A stretch of DNA of 64,000 bases from assembly GCA_052161605.1 (NCBI GenBank), contig CP197409.1. One strand, written 5' to 3'. This DNA comes from JBKCUI01 sp052161605. GTDB lineage: Bacteria; Planctomycetota; Planctomycetia; Pirellulales; Pirellulaceae. The stretch's first letter is position 1. Every line of letters starts with the position of its first letter. The position numbers and the translations under genes were made by a program. Under the pieces are notes generated by a model. That model ran no database searches. It was not told the DNA's origin and worked only from the letters and a program-made list of their open reading frames with translations. Shown piece by piece: positions 18,467-26,092 of this stretch.

Positions 18467-18508
18467 TAGCGATGAGTGGACTCGAACCACCGACACACGG
18501 CTTATGAA
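18467..18508 (-). repeat. attL, 42-bp direct repeat of tRNA-Met 3' part
   Basis: Identical over 42 bp to 31123-31164. It contains only the 3' part of the tRNA (discriminator base, acceptor 3' strand, T arm, variable region, 3' anticodon stem and the anticodon loop), so it is a tRNA remnant and not a functional gene. Open frames across it that read DSNHRHTAYE or WTRTTDTRLMK are a well-known artefact of translating tRNA 3' ends. Confidence 0.95.
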
Positions 18509-18540
18509 AACGCCCGCCGAATCAAGCTTTTTTCAGTGTT

Positions 18541-18660
18541 TTTCCAGGTCAAAACCACTTTTCGACCCGGTTTTCCCGGTCTCACGTTTATACACGTTTT
18601 CCCAAGGGTTTCAAGCTTTTTCCCGTTTTGTTCCCGATTATCTGGGAACTTTCCCGGATA
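18541..18660. promoter_or_regulatory. Candidate arm-type recombinase binding sites at the left end
   Basis: A gene-free 120-bp stretch just inside attL carries repeated TTCCCG motifs at 18573, 18620, 18631 and 18651. The last is within GGGAACTTTCCCG (18644-18656), a 13-bp near-palindrome found again at 31030-31042 near the other end. Shared short motifs inside both ends of an element are typical of integrase arm sites; this is inference from pattern only. Confidence 0.5.
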
Positions 18661-18765
18661 CTTTTTTTGCCTGCTAAACGGGTATCCCGTCAAAGCTCTG
18701 AATCGGCCCTACTGACACTACCGGAAGACTCAACGGGTCACAGTAACGAAGCCACTGCGCGGGCA

Positions 18766-18794
18766 TAAAAAAACCCCCAACTACTGCTGGGGGC
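18766..18794 (-). terminator. Rho-independent terminator of the leftward island transcript
   Basis: On the minus strand a 6-bp G/C-rich stem (cccccag... pairing at 18774-18793) is followed directly by seven T residues (18767-18773 on the plus strand read as A). It lies about 135 bp beyond the last minus-strand gene of the island, the 68-residue HTH gene. Confidence 0.85.
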
Positions 18795-18930
18795 TAATGC
18801 GTCGTAGTACCGATCGTCACGCATGTCACGGATACTAGGCCACCGCGCTGGCTCGATCCAAGTAATCTACTCTGCTGATCCGGGCTCGGTCAACTGGCTG
18901 CTGTTGAGGGTGTATCAATTGGTACATCCT

Positions 18931-19137
18931 CTATCCGCCCGACTCGGGTAACTGACTCCAACCAGTGGACTCGGTAACCTCCGGCTTAGGGATCTCTCGC
19001 TGAATGTTCCGCGCCATCGACTCGGAAATACCAAGACGTTTGGCTACGATAACCGGCGTGAGTCCTTTTTTAAATAGCTGCTGGGCTCTCTCGATGGTCT
19101 GCTGACTGACCTTACGCCCCATTCGCCCGTTGTGCAT
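18931..19137 (-). CDS. Small helix-turn-helix protein
   Basis: 68 residues from the ATG at 19137, which has a perfect aggagg 5-6 bases upstream; a GTG two codons earlier overlaps that site and is unlikely. The sequence MGRKVSQQTIERAQQLFKKGLTPVIVAKRLGISESMARN is split here as a basic lead, then a helix-turn-helix of the resolvase/HTH_7 kind (LTPVIVAKRLGISESMARNI). It probably binds DNA and may control the island, for example as a repressor or excision factor. It is the last gene before the left-end terminator. Confidence 0.75.
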   Translation of the reverse strand: MHNGRMGRKVSQQTIERAQQLFKKGLTPVIVAKRLGISESMARNIQREIPKPEVTESTGWSQLPESGG

Positions 19138-19232
19138 TGCCACCTCCTACCCTCGGAATAAAACACCAAGGGTAGGAATAGGTTAGCAAGCCTCAACTAT
19201 GGGCTGGATTGGCATAAATGCGCATCCTCAAA

Positions 19233-22076
19233 TCAACCACGCTTAGCCGCTGCCCAATCCTTGCTTCGCTGGGTACTGATCTCCATCTTCACGTCTTGGA
19301 GTTCAATTCGGAGTTTACGCTCCACGGATTCTGACATTTCGGTGATTGCCCGTTCCACTTCCGGTAGGATCGCATCCACAACTCTGTCAGTATCGGCTTC
19401 CACTTTCATGGAAACATCGAACGACGCTTGAAGCTGAGCTTCCAACTGTTGTCTCGTAGACTCAAGCTGCTTTCTGGTCATGTCCATTGAACTGCCGAAA
19501 GTGGTATCGAATCCCAACCGCTTGGCATCCGATGCAACTGACTCATCGACAAATCGCGAAGTCTCATCGGTTCCAACGCGGCTGAGTAGGTCACGCTCCA
19601 TCTTGCTCAACGCTGCCCCGCCGCCTGCCTGTGCCTTACCCAATGCCCGAGTTGCCATATCCCGTTCGATTGCGTCCATGTCCACGAAGGAACGCATTGC
19701 CGATTTCCGCCTACCCTCAAGTGCATCCAGTTTGGCCCCCTGCTGGTCGATGCCCGTCATTATGGTTTGCTGGATTTCCCGCTCGATCGCTAAACGGTCT
19801 GTACCGTATGCGCGAGCAAGCTGGGCTTGCTTCTCAAGACTACGAACCACTTCGTTCTGATAATGCTGGGCTTCCTTCATGGCTGACGCTAGGTCTTCCT
19901 CGCTGGTCCCCGCGAAGGCAAGAGCCCTGTCTAACTCCTGCTTGGCCTTGCTGTACTCCTGAACCGCCAAGGAATAGGTTGCCGCTTCGCCTCCCAACAT
20001 CTCGAGATTCTCATTGGGTCTGGAACGCATTCGCATTGAGCTTTTCGATAACTGACCAAGCATTGCGGAACCGAGAATCCCCTCATCGGTCTCGGTCCGT
20101 AGCCTCATTCGGTCTCGTAAGGCCTCGCGCTCAAAATCCCGATCTCCGGCACCGTCCTGAAAGCTGAACCGCTCGGTGGTCAATGCCGATTGCCGGCGAA
20201 TCGAATCTGAACTATCAGCATATCGCATTCGGGCTAACTGCCGCTGCGTTTCCGCTTCTGCTCTCGCTGTTGCGCGGTCTGCCTCATTGTTGATGCGGTT
20301 CCGGTCTAAAGATAACTGGCCCCGATCCACTCCAGCCTGTGAAGCTGCAAGTCCCGCAATGTCACCGGCCAAATGCAATGGGGGAACGGCTGCCCTGAGA
20401 ACGTCACCGCCCGGAATCATGCTGAACACTCGGTCATTCACATCGGAAAGCCCACGTGCAAAGCGACTCATCGGGGAATCCAACCGTTCGAATTGGCCGG
20501 TCAACCTTGCAAGGTAGGCACCTAAACGCATCGTCATTGCCTGCATCGAACTGTCGCTGGTAGTGGATGATCCGGTTTGATGGTCGTAAACGGCTTTGCC
20601 TGCTACCGCCGCAACTGCGAGTGGTGTAACCCTACCGGCCATTGAAGCAACACCGCGTAAGCCGGTCATGCCGGCCAAGTTACCAAGCATCGATCCAGCT
20701 CCCCCGGCTGCACTAGCCCCGGCTGCCGCCCCCGCTGCTACTCGACTTGCTGCCAATCTACCATTAGCAGCCGCTGCTGTGTTGGCCGCCGCCGCTTCCT
20801 GGACTAACGAAGCATGGTAAGCCTTCAATCTTGCTAGCTGCGCAGTCTCCAACGCTGCTTGTGTCGTCTGGGCTCGGGATAGTAACTGCTGTGCTTCTCT
20901 GGCCTTTTTCAGTCCGTCCGAAAGATCGGTATATGCCTTAATCCCGCCCTTAACTACATCGAACGTCCCTTGAATCACGGCAAGGGAACGAAGCATCTTT
21001 TCCGCGTTTTCTTCCGACACTAGGCCGATAGTAGCAAGCCCCCGCGCTACCTGGGCTGCATTGATCCCGGCCTCAACGAACTTCTTACCGGCGTCGGCTG
21101 TCGCCTTATCCGCCGCATCGCGGTATCGCTGGAGATGCCCCTCTCCAATCCGCAAGTTAGCCGCTATCTGGTCCATAGTGGACCCGTTTTTCGCGATATA
21201 TCCGTCTAGGTCTTTCGCCATAGCTGCGTAGGCTTCGGAATGGGCTACCATTGAACCGGCGTAAGCCTCGCGTGCTATCGTGGCTTGTGCTGTCGCATTA
21301 CTCGCAAGCGACGAAACGGACTTGTCCAACTGCTCGACGATCTCATCAACGGATGAAGTCGAATCAACGGCCAATTCAGCAAAGACATTCTGCATTGCTC
21401 GAGTCATTCCGGAAACGTCGAAATCGTTGATCCTGGCCTGAACGGAATCGATTGCGTCTTCTGCCGCCTGTGCTTGCTGAACGACTGCATCTGGTACGGC
21501 GCTGGAAACACCATCCCCCATAGGTCGAACAGCATCGGGAACGGATGAACGTCCACGCATCGCTGCGGCTGAACTCTCGGATAGCTTCTCCATGCTGGTC
21601 GAAAACGATGTCACGATCCCCGTAAGCTGGGATTCCCATTGTTGGGTGATGACTTGCCCCGTATTGGCCGAAAGAGACTCGATCTCAGTGAAGAAACCTT
21701 TAACCGACTTGCTCAAACCTGACGTGTCAAGATTGCTCAATCGGTCCTGAACTTTGCTGATCGATGCGTCAAAGGCTGCGACCTGGGCAATCACGGAATC
21801 GGGTACGCCGCCTCGGATTCCGGATCCCATTGGCTGTACGGAGTCCGGTACTGCTGAACGCATCGAACCTGATGAACTGTTAAGCCGGTCCAGGTTACTC
21901 GATAGGGAATCGACTAGGCCCGAGACCCTGCTGGCTGTCCTGCCGATGGAATCAACGCCCGCTGTCATCCTGGCTTGTGCCGCTTCTACGCTGGATGCAA
22001 GGCTCTGTAAGGCTGACTTGGATTCCGGGTGATCCATTACCCCGATGCGGAACATTACGTCGGTATCTTCGCTCAT
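19233..22076 (-). CDS. Tape-measure-like protein, orphan
   Basis: 947 residues from the ATG at 22076; an earlier in-frame start at 22178 would run into the divergent gene and is less likely. The N-terminal 300 residues are coiled-coil-like with two related copies of a segment of about 60 residues (near 74-132 and 177-235), each with a VPD(S/A)V-x-PMG-x-G motif. A central Ala/Gly-rich hydrophobic part (about 440-500) is flanked by long charged helices to the end. This layout is that of phage tail tape-measure proteins, which set tail length and pass through the membrane, but no other tail gene is present on the island. A non-phage membrane or surface role remains open. Confidence 0.6.
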   Translation of the reverse strand: MSEDTDVMFRIGVMDHPESKSALQSLASSVEAAQARMTAGVDSIGRTASRVSGLVDSLSSNLDRLNSSSGSMRSAVPDSVQPMGSGIRGGVPDSVIAQVAAFDASISKVQDRLSNLDTSGLSKSVKGFFTEIESLSANTGQVITQQWESQLTGIVTSFSTSMEKLSESSAAAMRGRSSVPDAVRPMGDGVSSAVPDAVVQQAQAAEDAIDSVQARINDFDVSGMTRAMQNVFAELAVDSTSSVDEIVEQLDKSVSSLASNATAQATIAREAYAGSMVAHSEAYAAMAKDLDGYIAKNGSTMDQIAANLRIGEGHLQRYRDAADKATADAGKKFVEAGINAAQVARGLATIGLVSEENAEKMLRSLAVIQGTFDVVKGGIKAYTDLSDGLKKAREAQQLLSRAQTTQAALETAQLARLKAYHASLVQEAAAANTAAAANGRLAASRVAAGAAAGASAAGGAGSMLGNLAGMTGLRGVASMAGRVTPLAVAAVAGKAVYDHQTGSSTTSDSSMQAMTMRLGAYLARLTGQFERLDSPMSRFARGLSDVNDRVFSMIPGGDVLRAAVPPLHLAGDIAGLAASQAGVDRGQLSLDRNRINNEADRATARAEAETQRQLARMRYADSSDSIRRQSALTTERFSFQDGAGDRDFEREALRDRMRLRTETDEGILGSAMLGQLSKSSMRMRSRPNENLEMLGGEAATYSLAVQEYSKAKQELDRALAFAGTSEEDLASAMKEAQHYQNEVVRSLEKQAQLARAYGTDRLAIEREIQQTIMTGIDQQGAKLDALEGRRKSAMRSFVDMDAIERDMATRALGKAQAGGGAALSKMERDLLSRVGTDETSRFVDESVASDAKRLGFDTTFGSSMDMTRKQLESTRQQLEAQLQASFDVSMKVEADTDRVVDAILPEVERAITEMSESVERKLRIELQDVKMEISTQRSKDWAAAKRG

Positions 22077-22105
22077 CGTTTTTTGCCCTGTAACTATTGG
22101 TAATC

Positions 22106-22119
22106 GAACATTGATGTTC
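22106..22119. promoter_or_regulatory. Palindrome in the divergent promoter region
   Basis: GAACAT-TG-ATGTTC, a perfect 6-bp inverted repeat with a 2-bp centre, followed by a further ATGTTCG half site at 22122-22128. It sits in the 74-bp gap between two divergent island genes, an ideal place for a shared operator. It resembles a Gram-positive LexA box but the half-site spacing is 6 rather than 4, so that identity is doubtful. Confidence 0.5.
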
Positions 22120-22150
22120 ACATGTTCGCAACAACGAAGGGAAGTAACAA

Positions 22151-23050
22151 ATGCAAGACTTATTCGACGATCCGGCAACTATCGGACAACCGAAAAAACG
22201 GACCAAGAAAAGCAAGGCTACCGCTACTGAACGGGCTGTCTATGATCCCGATAAGGACCGCGAACTATCCCGCGTCGAACTGAATAAGATATGGGCTGAA
22301 CATGCTGCTGGGTACACGGTCAAACAAATCGCCCTGGCCCATAAATTGCCGCTCAAAAGGACCGAGTACGCTATCTCCATCGATCGACATTGGTATATCA
22401 AGATGCTCGAACGGTTGGATTTAATCGGGCAATACGGGAAAGAACAGTTCGATTTTGTCGGCCAAGAGATGAATAATCTCGACCGGGATGATCTGCCCGA
22501 TGTCGTGGCCGGCATACCCGCATCTGATGCTCAAAGAATATGGGCACTGCAATACCTCCAACCGCGTCCAAGTGATCTCCTCAACGCTAATTGGATCGAT
22601 CCGGAAGTCGAACGGCAACAACGCGCGTATGAGGAACGACGAAAGGCATACTCGTATTGGAAACGGAAGCTGAATTGCTCTGACGATGTTGCCGAATTGG
22701 TCCGTAGGACCGCTGCCGGGGAACCATTCCCCGAGTTTGGCCACCGACCTGATGATGAAGAATCGCCCGGCGATGAATCAATCTTCGACGCCCTATTTGG
22801 ATCGAACGAAGAGCCTGTAATCGGCTCGGAAATTGACGATTACCTGCCGCAAGATCTGATCGATCAATGCAATAAATCGATCGCTCAATGGCTCGAAACT
22901 AGGTCAATCGCCTTTGCCGATGCGGTGCGCAGAAAGTTATGGAAGTACCATCAAGTGATCGCAACGCGAAAGGCTTACCCCCGAGTCCCAAAGGAACCGC
23001 AAGTACAACCTGCTAAGATGCGTCGGTACCTGGAAGACGCCGATGACTAG
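22151..23050 (+). CDS. Hypothetical island protein with N-terminal HTH-like segment
   Basis: 299 residues, preceded by AAGGGAAG at a good distance. After a basic lead (KKRTKKSKATATER) the segment IWAEHAAGYTVKQIALAHKLPLKRTEYAI reads like a helix-turn-helix of the kind seen in phage small terminases and transcription factors. The middle contains WYIKMLERLDLIGQYGKEQFD, the acidic part near 210-235 is low complexity, and the C-terminus is basic. It is the only plus-strand gene on the island. A small-terminase-like or regulatory role is possible but unproven. Confidence 0.65.
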   Translation: MQDLFDDPATIGQPKKRTKKSKATATERAVYDPDKDRELSRVELNKIWAEHAAGYTVKQIALAHKLPLKRTEYAISIDRHWYIKMLERLDLIGQYGKEQFDFVGQEMNNLDRDDLPDVVAGIPASDAQRIWALQYLQPRPSDLLNANWIDPEVERQQRAYEERRKAYSYWKRKLNCSDDVAELVRRTAAGEPFPEFGHRPDDEESPGDESIFDALFGSNEEPVIGSEIDDYLPQDLIDQCNKSIAQWLETRSIAFADAVRRKLWKYHQVIATRKAYPRVPKEPQVQPAKMRRYLEDADD

Positions 23051-23080
23051 CTGGAACGAACAACTTAAGGCCAAATGGCA

Positions 23081-23614
23081 CTAGGTGGACTGCGGGGTAA
23101 ATGTCATCTGTCTGACTGGCTTTCGCCTATGTCGCTCTGCGGCCTTATCTAGCAGCTGAAAGAACTGGTCCCTCTCCTCTGGGGTCATTGCGTCGAGCAA
23201 AGTCTTAGTTTCGTCGTCTAAAGGTCTCTCGAAGAAATCGCTGAACGGATTGCCGGAACGATGCGTCCGGTCTGTGATCTTAATGACGAACTCTAGTTCC
23301 TCCTCTGTCTTGCAAGCATCCAGCAATGCCCGGTACTCAGGTGATGCGTAGTCGCTGCCGTGAACCTGGGAAACGGACTCGGTAACAACCTCCCTGTGCT
23401 CGACTGAATGCAATTTGGGAAGCACAAAGCTGAACAGCCAAGTCCTGGCTTGATGATCCCCGGCCTTAGCATCCTCAACGGCTTTTTTGAAGATCTTTTT
23501 CGCTGCCGATTCGTCGAGTACCTCGCGCAGGATCTGAGAGTAAGACTTCTTTACCTTACCTTTTTTGGCCTGATTGCCTGGTAGAAACTTTCCTTTGTTG
23601 TCTCGATCGCTCAT
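23081..23614 (-). CDS. Phage-type protein with KGKFxPGN motif (DUF5681-like)
   Basis: 177 residues from the ATG at 23614, which has ggagga 6-8 bases upstream; the open frame continues 76 codons further up and would overlap the upstream gene. The N-terminus DNKGKFLPGNQAKKG is the hallmark of DUF5681-type proteins, found in prophages near packaging genes. A helical segment rich in K follows (YSQILREVLDESAAKKIFKK), and the C-terminus has LDAMTPEERDQFFQLLDKA. Role unknown, possibly a nucleic-acid-binding packaging or assembly factor. It is convergent with the 299-residue gene, 30 bp apart. Confidence 0.7.
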   Translation of the reverse strand: MSDRDNKGKFLPGNQAKKGKVKKSYSQILREVLDESAAKKIFKKAVEDAKAGDHQARTWLFSFVLPKLHSVEHREVVTESVSQVHGSDYASPEYRALLDACKTEEELEFVIKITDRTHRSGNPFSDFFERPLDDETKTLLDAMTPEERDQFFQLLDKAAERHRRKPVRQMTFTPQST

Positions 23615-23713
23615 CCCGTTTTCCTCCGTTTTTCGCCCGTAATATCGGCCAAAGTTGACACTACCGAACGGGCTGTACAGAATCAAACTACCTCGGCTCG
23701 GGGCTGGGAGTTG

Positions 23714-23752
23714 GGCGGCTGGGTTTTTCGTTCCCTGGCCGCCTTTTTTTTC
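23714..23752 (+). terminator. Plus-strand terminator inside a minus-strand operon
   Basis: ggcggc (23714-23719) pairs with gccgcc (23738-23743) and is followed on the plus strand by an uninterrupted run of T residues. It therefore ends plus-strand transcription, although the genes on both sides are on the minus strand. It would stop readthrough of the 299-residue gene after it has crossed the whole DUF5681-like gene in antisense. Confidence 0.6.
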
Positions 23753-23753
23753 G

Positions 23754-24188
23754 CTACGCGTCCAACGTCGCGAACAAACTGCGCGATAGATGCTGCTTAA
23801 TCCTGGTGGCGAACGCACTGCATCGATTATGGGACGTGACAACCTCCACGCGGATCGTACTGGCTCGCTGGTGCGTCATTTCTCCGGTAGCTGCTAGCGT
23901 CTCAAGTAGTCGTCTAACGTCATCGGACAATGGATGCTCTCGACGGATGATCTCAATGGCTAGATCGATCGCTCTCGCGTGGGCGGACTGCATCAGTGAG
24001 TAGCTGATACCTGCTAGGCCATCGCCGCGTAGCATCGCCATGGCGGATTCCTCGGCTTCCTTGTAGGACTGCCAAAGGGCTGCAAGCTGGTCTGCCTCCT
24101 CATTGGTCTTTTGGACCGCATCGGCAAGTTCTGGATCTGCCGGCATGGGCAATCGGTACACCTGAAAATTGATTTCTAATCTAGCCAT
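23754..24188 (-). CDS. Hypothetical island protein
   Basis: 144 residues, mostly helical, no signal peptide. Visible segments are LADAVQKTNEEADQLAALWQ, AEESAMAMLRGDGLAGISYS and LAIEIIRREHPLSDDVRRLL. No family recognised. It lies in the minus-strand gene row of the island between the pair of palindromes (24215-24273) and the DUF5681-like gene. Its conserved place beside phage-type genes is the only functional hint. Confidence 0.6.
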   Translation of the reverse strand: MARLEINFQVYRLPMPADPELADAVQKTNEEADQLAALWQSYKEAEESAMAMLRGDGLAGISYSLMQSAHARAIDLAIEIIRREHPLSDDVRRLLETLAATGEMTHQRASTIRVEVVTSHNRCSAFATRIKQHLSRSLFATLDA

Positions 24189-24214
24189 AGTCGTCTTACC
24201 CTTGGTCTGAAAAT

Positions 24215-24273
24215 GGGCGCTAAAACGCCCGAAAGTTTAGTTTTGAAACTGCCGGTTTAGGCGCTAAAGCGCC
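24215..24273. repeat. Pair of GGCGCT-WW-AGCGCC palindromes
   Basis: One variant copy (ggcgctaaaacgcc, 24216-24229, flanked by one more G and C that pair) and one perfect copy (24260-24273), 44 bp apart. They fill the gap between two minus-strand genes. They belong to a family of seven such sites seen only on this island. Confidence 0.85.
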
Positions 24274-24279
24274 CGAACG

Positions 24280-24876
24280 TCACTCGTAAATCTTGGCTCT
24301 CACCATGTCCCGTAGCTCTATAATCCGCTCGGATGCCTTCATCAATTTTTCGTCGAACTCTGCGCGAACGTCCTCACGAATCTGGGCTAACTCGGACTCG
24401 GAAATCGTGTCGATCTGCCGTTTGCCCATAGCGGACTTCGATAACTCGGCTAGTCGGTCTGCCCGCTCACGTAATCGCCGGATAACGGCATAGGCACCTA
24501 CGCCTAACGATCTGCCACGTCCGCATAATGCCAGTAGAGACTTAACCTCATCGGATGCCGCCTCAAGCGTGTTTTCGGCCTGTGCACTAGACGTAAGGAT
24601 AGCGATAGCGTCCCGGATCTCCTTTTCCAAGTCCTTTGGAATCGCCAAGTAGACGGTCTCCGAATCGCCCGAAACAACCTCTGGACTGGCTGCCTGATTG
24701 AGATAGAGACTCTCTGCCATCTGCTGCGCGGATGATACAAGATCGAATACCCGCTCTAGGGTCGCCTGTGTCTCTCCGTCTGCCTTTTTCATCGCCAGGG
24801 CTATGTCCTCGGCTGCCAAGGTGATCGCACCCCACGCGAATCGTAGTGCATCGTCCCGGTTTGTCTTTTTCGTCAT
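24280..24876 (-). CDS. Hypothetical island protein
   Basis: 198 residues, helical and acidic/basic mixed, no membrane segment. It has a long C-terminal coiled-coil-like helix (ELAQIREDVRAEFDEKLMKA) and a helix with GRGRSLGVGAYAVIRRLRER in the middle. No recognised family. It is 63 bp behind the LYRE motif gene and ends 7 bp from a copy of the island palindrome. Confidence 0.6.
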   Translation of the reverse strand: MTKKTNRDDALRFAWGAITLAAEDIALAMKKADGETQATLERVFDLVSSAQQMAESLYLNQAASPEVVSGDSETVYLAIPKDLEKEIRDAIAILTSSAQAENTLEAASDEVKSLLALCGRGRSLGVGAYAVIRRLRERADRLAELSKSAMGKRQIDTISESELAQIREDVRAEFDEKLMKASERIIELRDMVRAKIYE

Positions 24877-24939
24877 CTGAATAGCTCCTAAAATTGGTCC
24901 TGAACATGGGCTTGAATCAAAGTGCCAATTGGCCCTAGG

Positions 24940-25560
24940 TTACTCTGTCACCCGCTCTGCAATCCTGACTGCCAAATCATGGAAGTGCCGGCATAGGAAC
25001 GCGGCTTGATCGTCTAAGCTTCCGATTGCTTGGAAGTGCTTGGTCAACTTCTTGATGCGCATGATTTCCCGCTTGGAAAGTACCTCCGATTCCAGGCCGG
25101 GTAAGATGACTTGCTCATGCTCTGGCCTAGGTTTTGGTGGAACGATGCGGGAAGCTGATTCCTCAATTGCCGGGGCTCCCGTCCCGAGTTTCGGGTGGCT
25201 TTCAGCATTCCGAACCACATCTGCCAAATACTCATCGGGAACCCGCTCTAGGGCTCCCAAGGCTTCAATTGACTTGATACGGACCTCTTGCTCTGGAGCA
25301 TGCTCTCGAAGCCTGCTGGCCCCCCGTTGGGCTTTCTCCAGTTTGTCGAAGTTTTGGCGTGACATACCAAGCTCGACCTCGCAGAACCTTTCAAACGACG
25401 AATAGTTCTCCCGATACAACCTGCGGCTCCGGATCTCGGACATTGCGTCCAGGACCTCGGCAAACGCGTCCCGCTTGGTCTGGACGATGGAAAGCAACCG
25501 CCGGTAGTCTTGCCGGTCAGTATCGGAAAGCTCGATCGCGTCGAATATCGTTACGGTCAT
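24940..25560 (-). CDS. Plasmid/phage LYRE-motif protein
   Basis: 206 residues. The segment RRLYRENYSSFERFCEVELG near residues 47-66, followed by MSRQNFDKLEKA, is a motif common in phage, plasmid and ICE proteins of ParB/KorB- or DUF3102-like type, where it forms part of a DNA-binding helical domain. The C-terminal part after a P-rich linker (PPKPRPEHEQ) is helical. It starts at an ATGA overlap with the stop of the small upstream gene, which shows translational coupling. A role in replication, partition or gene control is inferred. Confidence 0.65.
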   Translation of the reverse strand: MTVTIFDAIELSDTDRQDYRRLLSIVQTKRDAFAEVLDAMSEIRSRRLYRENYSSFERFCEVELGMSRQNFDKLEKAQRGASRLREHAPEQEVRIKSIEALGALERVPDEYLADVVRNAESHPKLGTGAPAIEESASRIVPPKPRPEHEQVILPGLESEVLSKREIMRIKKLTKHFQAIGSLDDQAAFLCRHFHDLAVRIAERVTE

Positions 25561-25760
25561 TTGGTTCTGCTCCTCATGGGGGTAGTGTTCACATCCTTCT
25601 TGGTCTCCACAAATCGGCTGTCACTCCCCCGGTAAACGCCCGGAAGCCGTAATAGCCCCTCTAAACGCTTCGCTCCCGCCTGAGTCCGATATGTCGGCCT
25701 GTCCCAATCGAATCGCATCTGGCGCAAGTCTGACGCCTTGCCGGGTCGTTTTGTCTTCAT
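25557..25760 (-). CDS. Small basic island protein
   Basis: 67 residues from the ATG at 25760, preceded by ggagg with a 5-base gap; a GTG two codons upstream overlaps that site. The protein is basic (KTKRPGK at the start, RSRTK at the end) and has no recognised domain; WDRPTYRTQAGAKRLEGLL may form a small helical domain. Its stop overlaps the start of the LYRE motif gene as ATGA, so it is a real translated gene and the first of that operon. Confidence 0.65.
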   Translation of the reverse strand: MKTKRPGKASDLRQMRFDWDRPTYRTQAGAKRLEGLLRLPGVYRGSDSRFVETKKDVNTTPMRSRTK

Positions 25761-25766
25761 GGTCAC

Positions 25767-26009
25767 CTCCGTTTTGGTTTGTGCTGTCGTTTCGGATATC
25801 CGCGCGCGACATATAAGACGCTCGCTCTCGTGTCTCTCTCCATCCCATTGATGCTTTCTCTCATTGGGTCTCTTGGATCTCTTGCTTCTCTTGGATTTGG
25901 TTTTCTTCTTCTCTTAATTGAAAGGAATTCAACGGGGTAAACGCGAAAGCGTTTCTTATGTAAGTTCTCTTTTCTTCTGTACTGTTTTTAGATCCTCTTT
26001 ATATGGTTG
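25767..26009. other. Origin-like gap with pyrimidine-rich strand and hairpin
   Basis: 243 bp between the small basic gene and the iteron-like repeats. The plus strand from about 25825 to 25990 is strongly C/T rich, with tctcttggat at 25869 and again at 25887. A perfect 6-bp hairpin with a GAAA loop (aaacgc-gaaa-gcgttt, 25939-25954) follows, and the stretch next to the repeats is A/T rich. Strand-skewed and A/T-rich DNA next to iterons is what plasmid origins look like, but origin function is inference. The promoter of the leftward operon must also lie here. Confidence 0.5.
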
Positions 26010-26092
26010 CAGAATCAGGATAGCGCATTACAGAATCCGGATAGGGGGTATTCCAAAATCGGGATAGGGCATTCCAAAATCAGGATAGGGGG
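26010..26092. repeat. Four iteron-like direct repeats
   Basis: Four direct repeats with the core caRaatcNggatag start at 26010, 26031, 26054 and 26075 (steps of 21, 23 and 21 bp, close to two helix turns). They occupy the last 26 codons and the stop codon of the Rep-like gene, so the tail ILILECPIPILEYPLSGFC is encoded by the repeats. They look like iterons, the binding sites of plasmid Rep proteins. Confidence 0.8.

Noticed and set aside
18402..18715. Two plus-strand open frames across attL with WTRTTDTRLMK and MDSNHRHTAYE
   Set aside because: These are translations of the antisense of a tRNA 3' end, a known annotation artefact; no ribosome binding site.
22106..22119. A LexA (SOS) box
   Set aside because: Half sites GAAC and GTTC are 6 bp apart rather than 4, so it does not fit the Gram-positive-type box.
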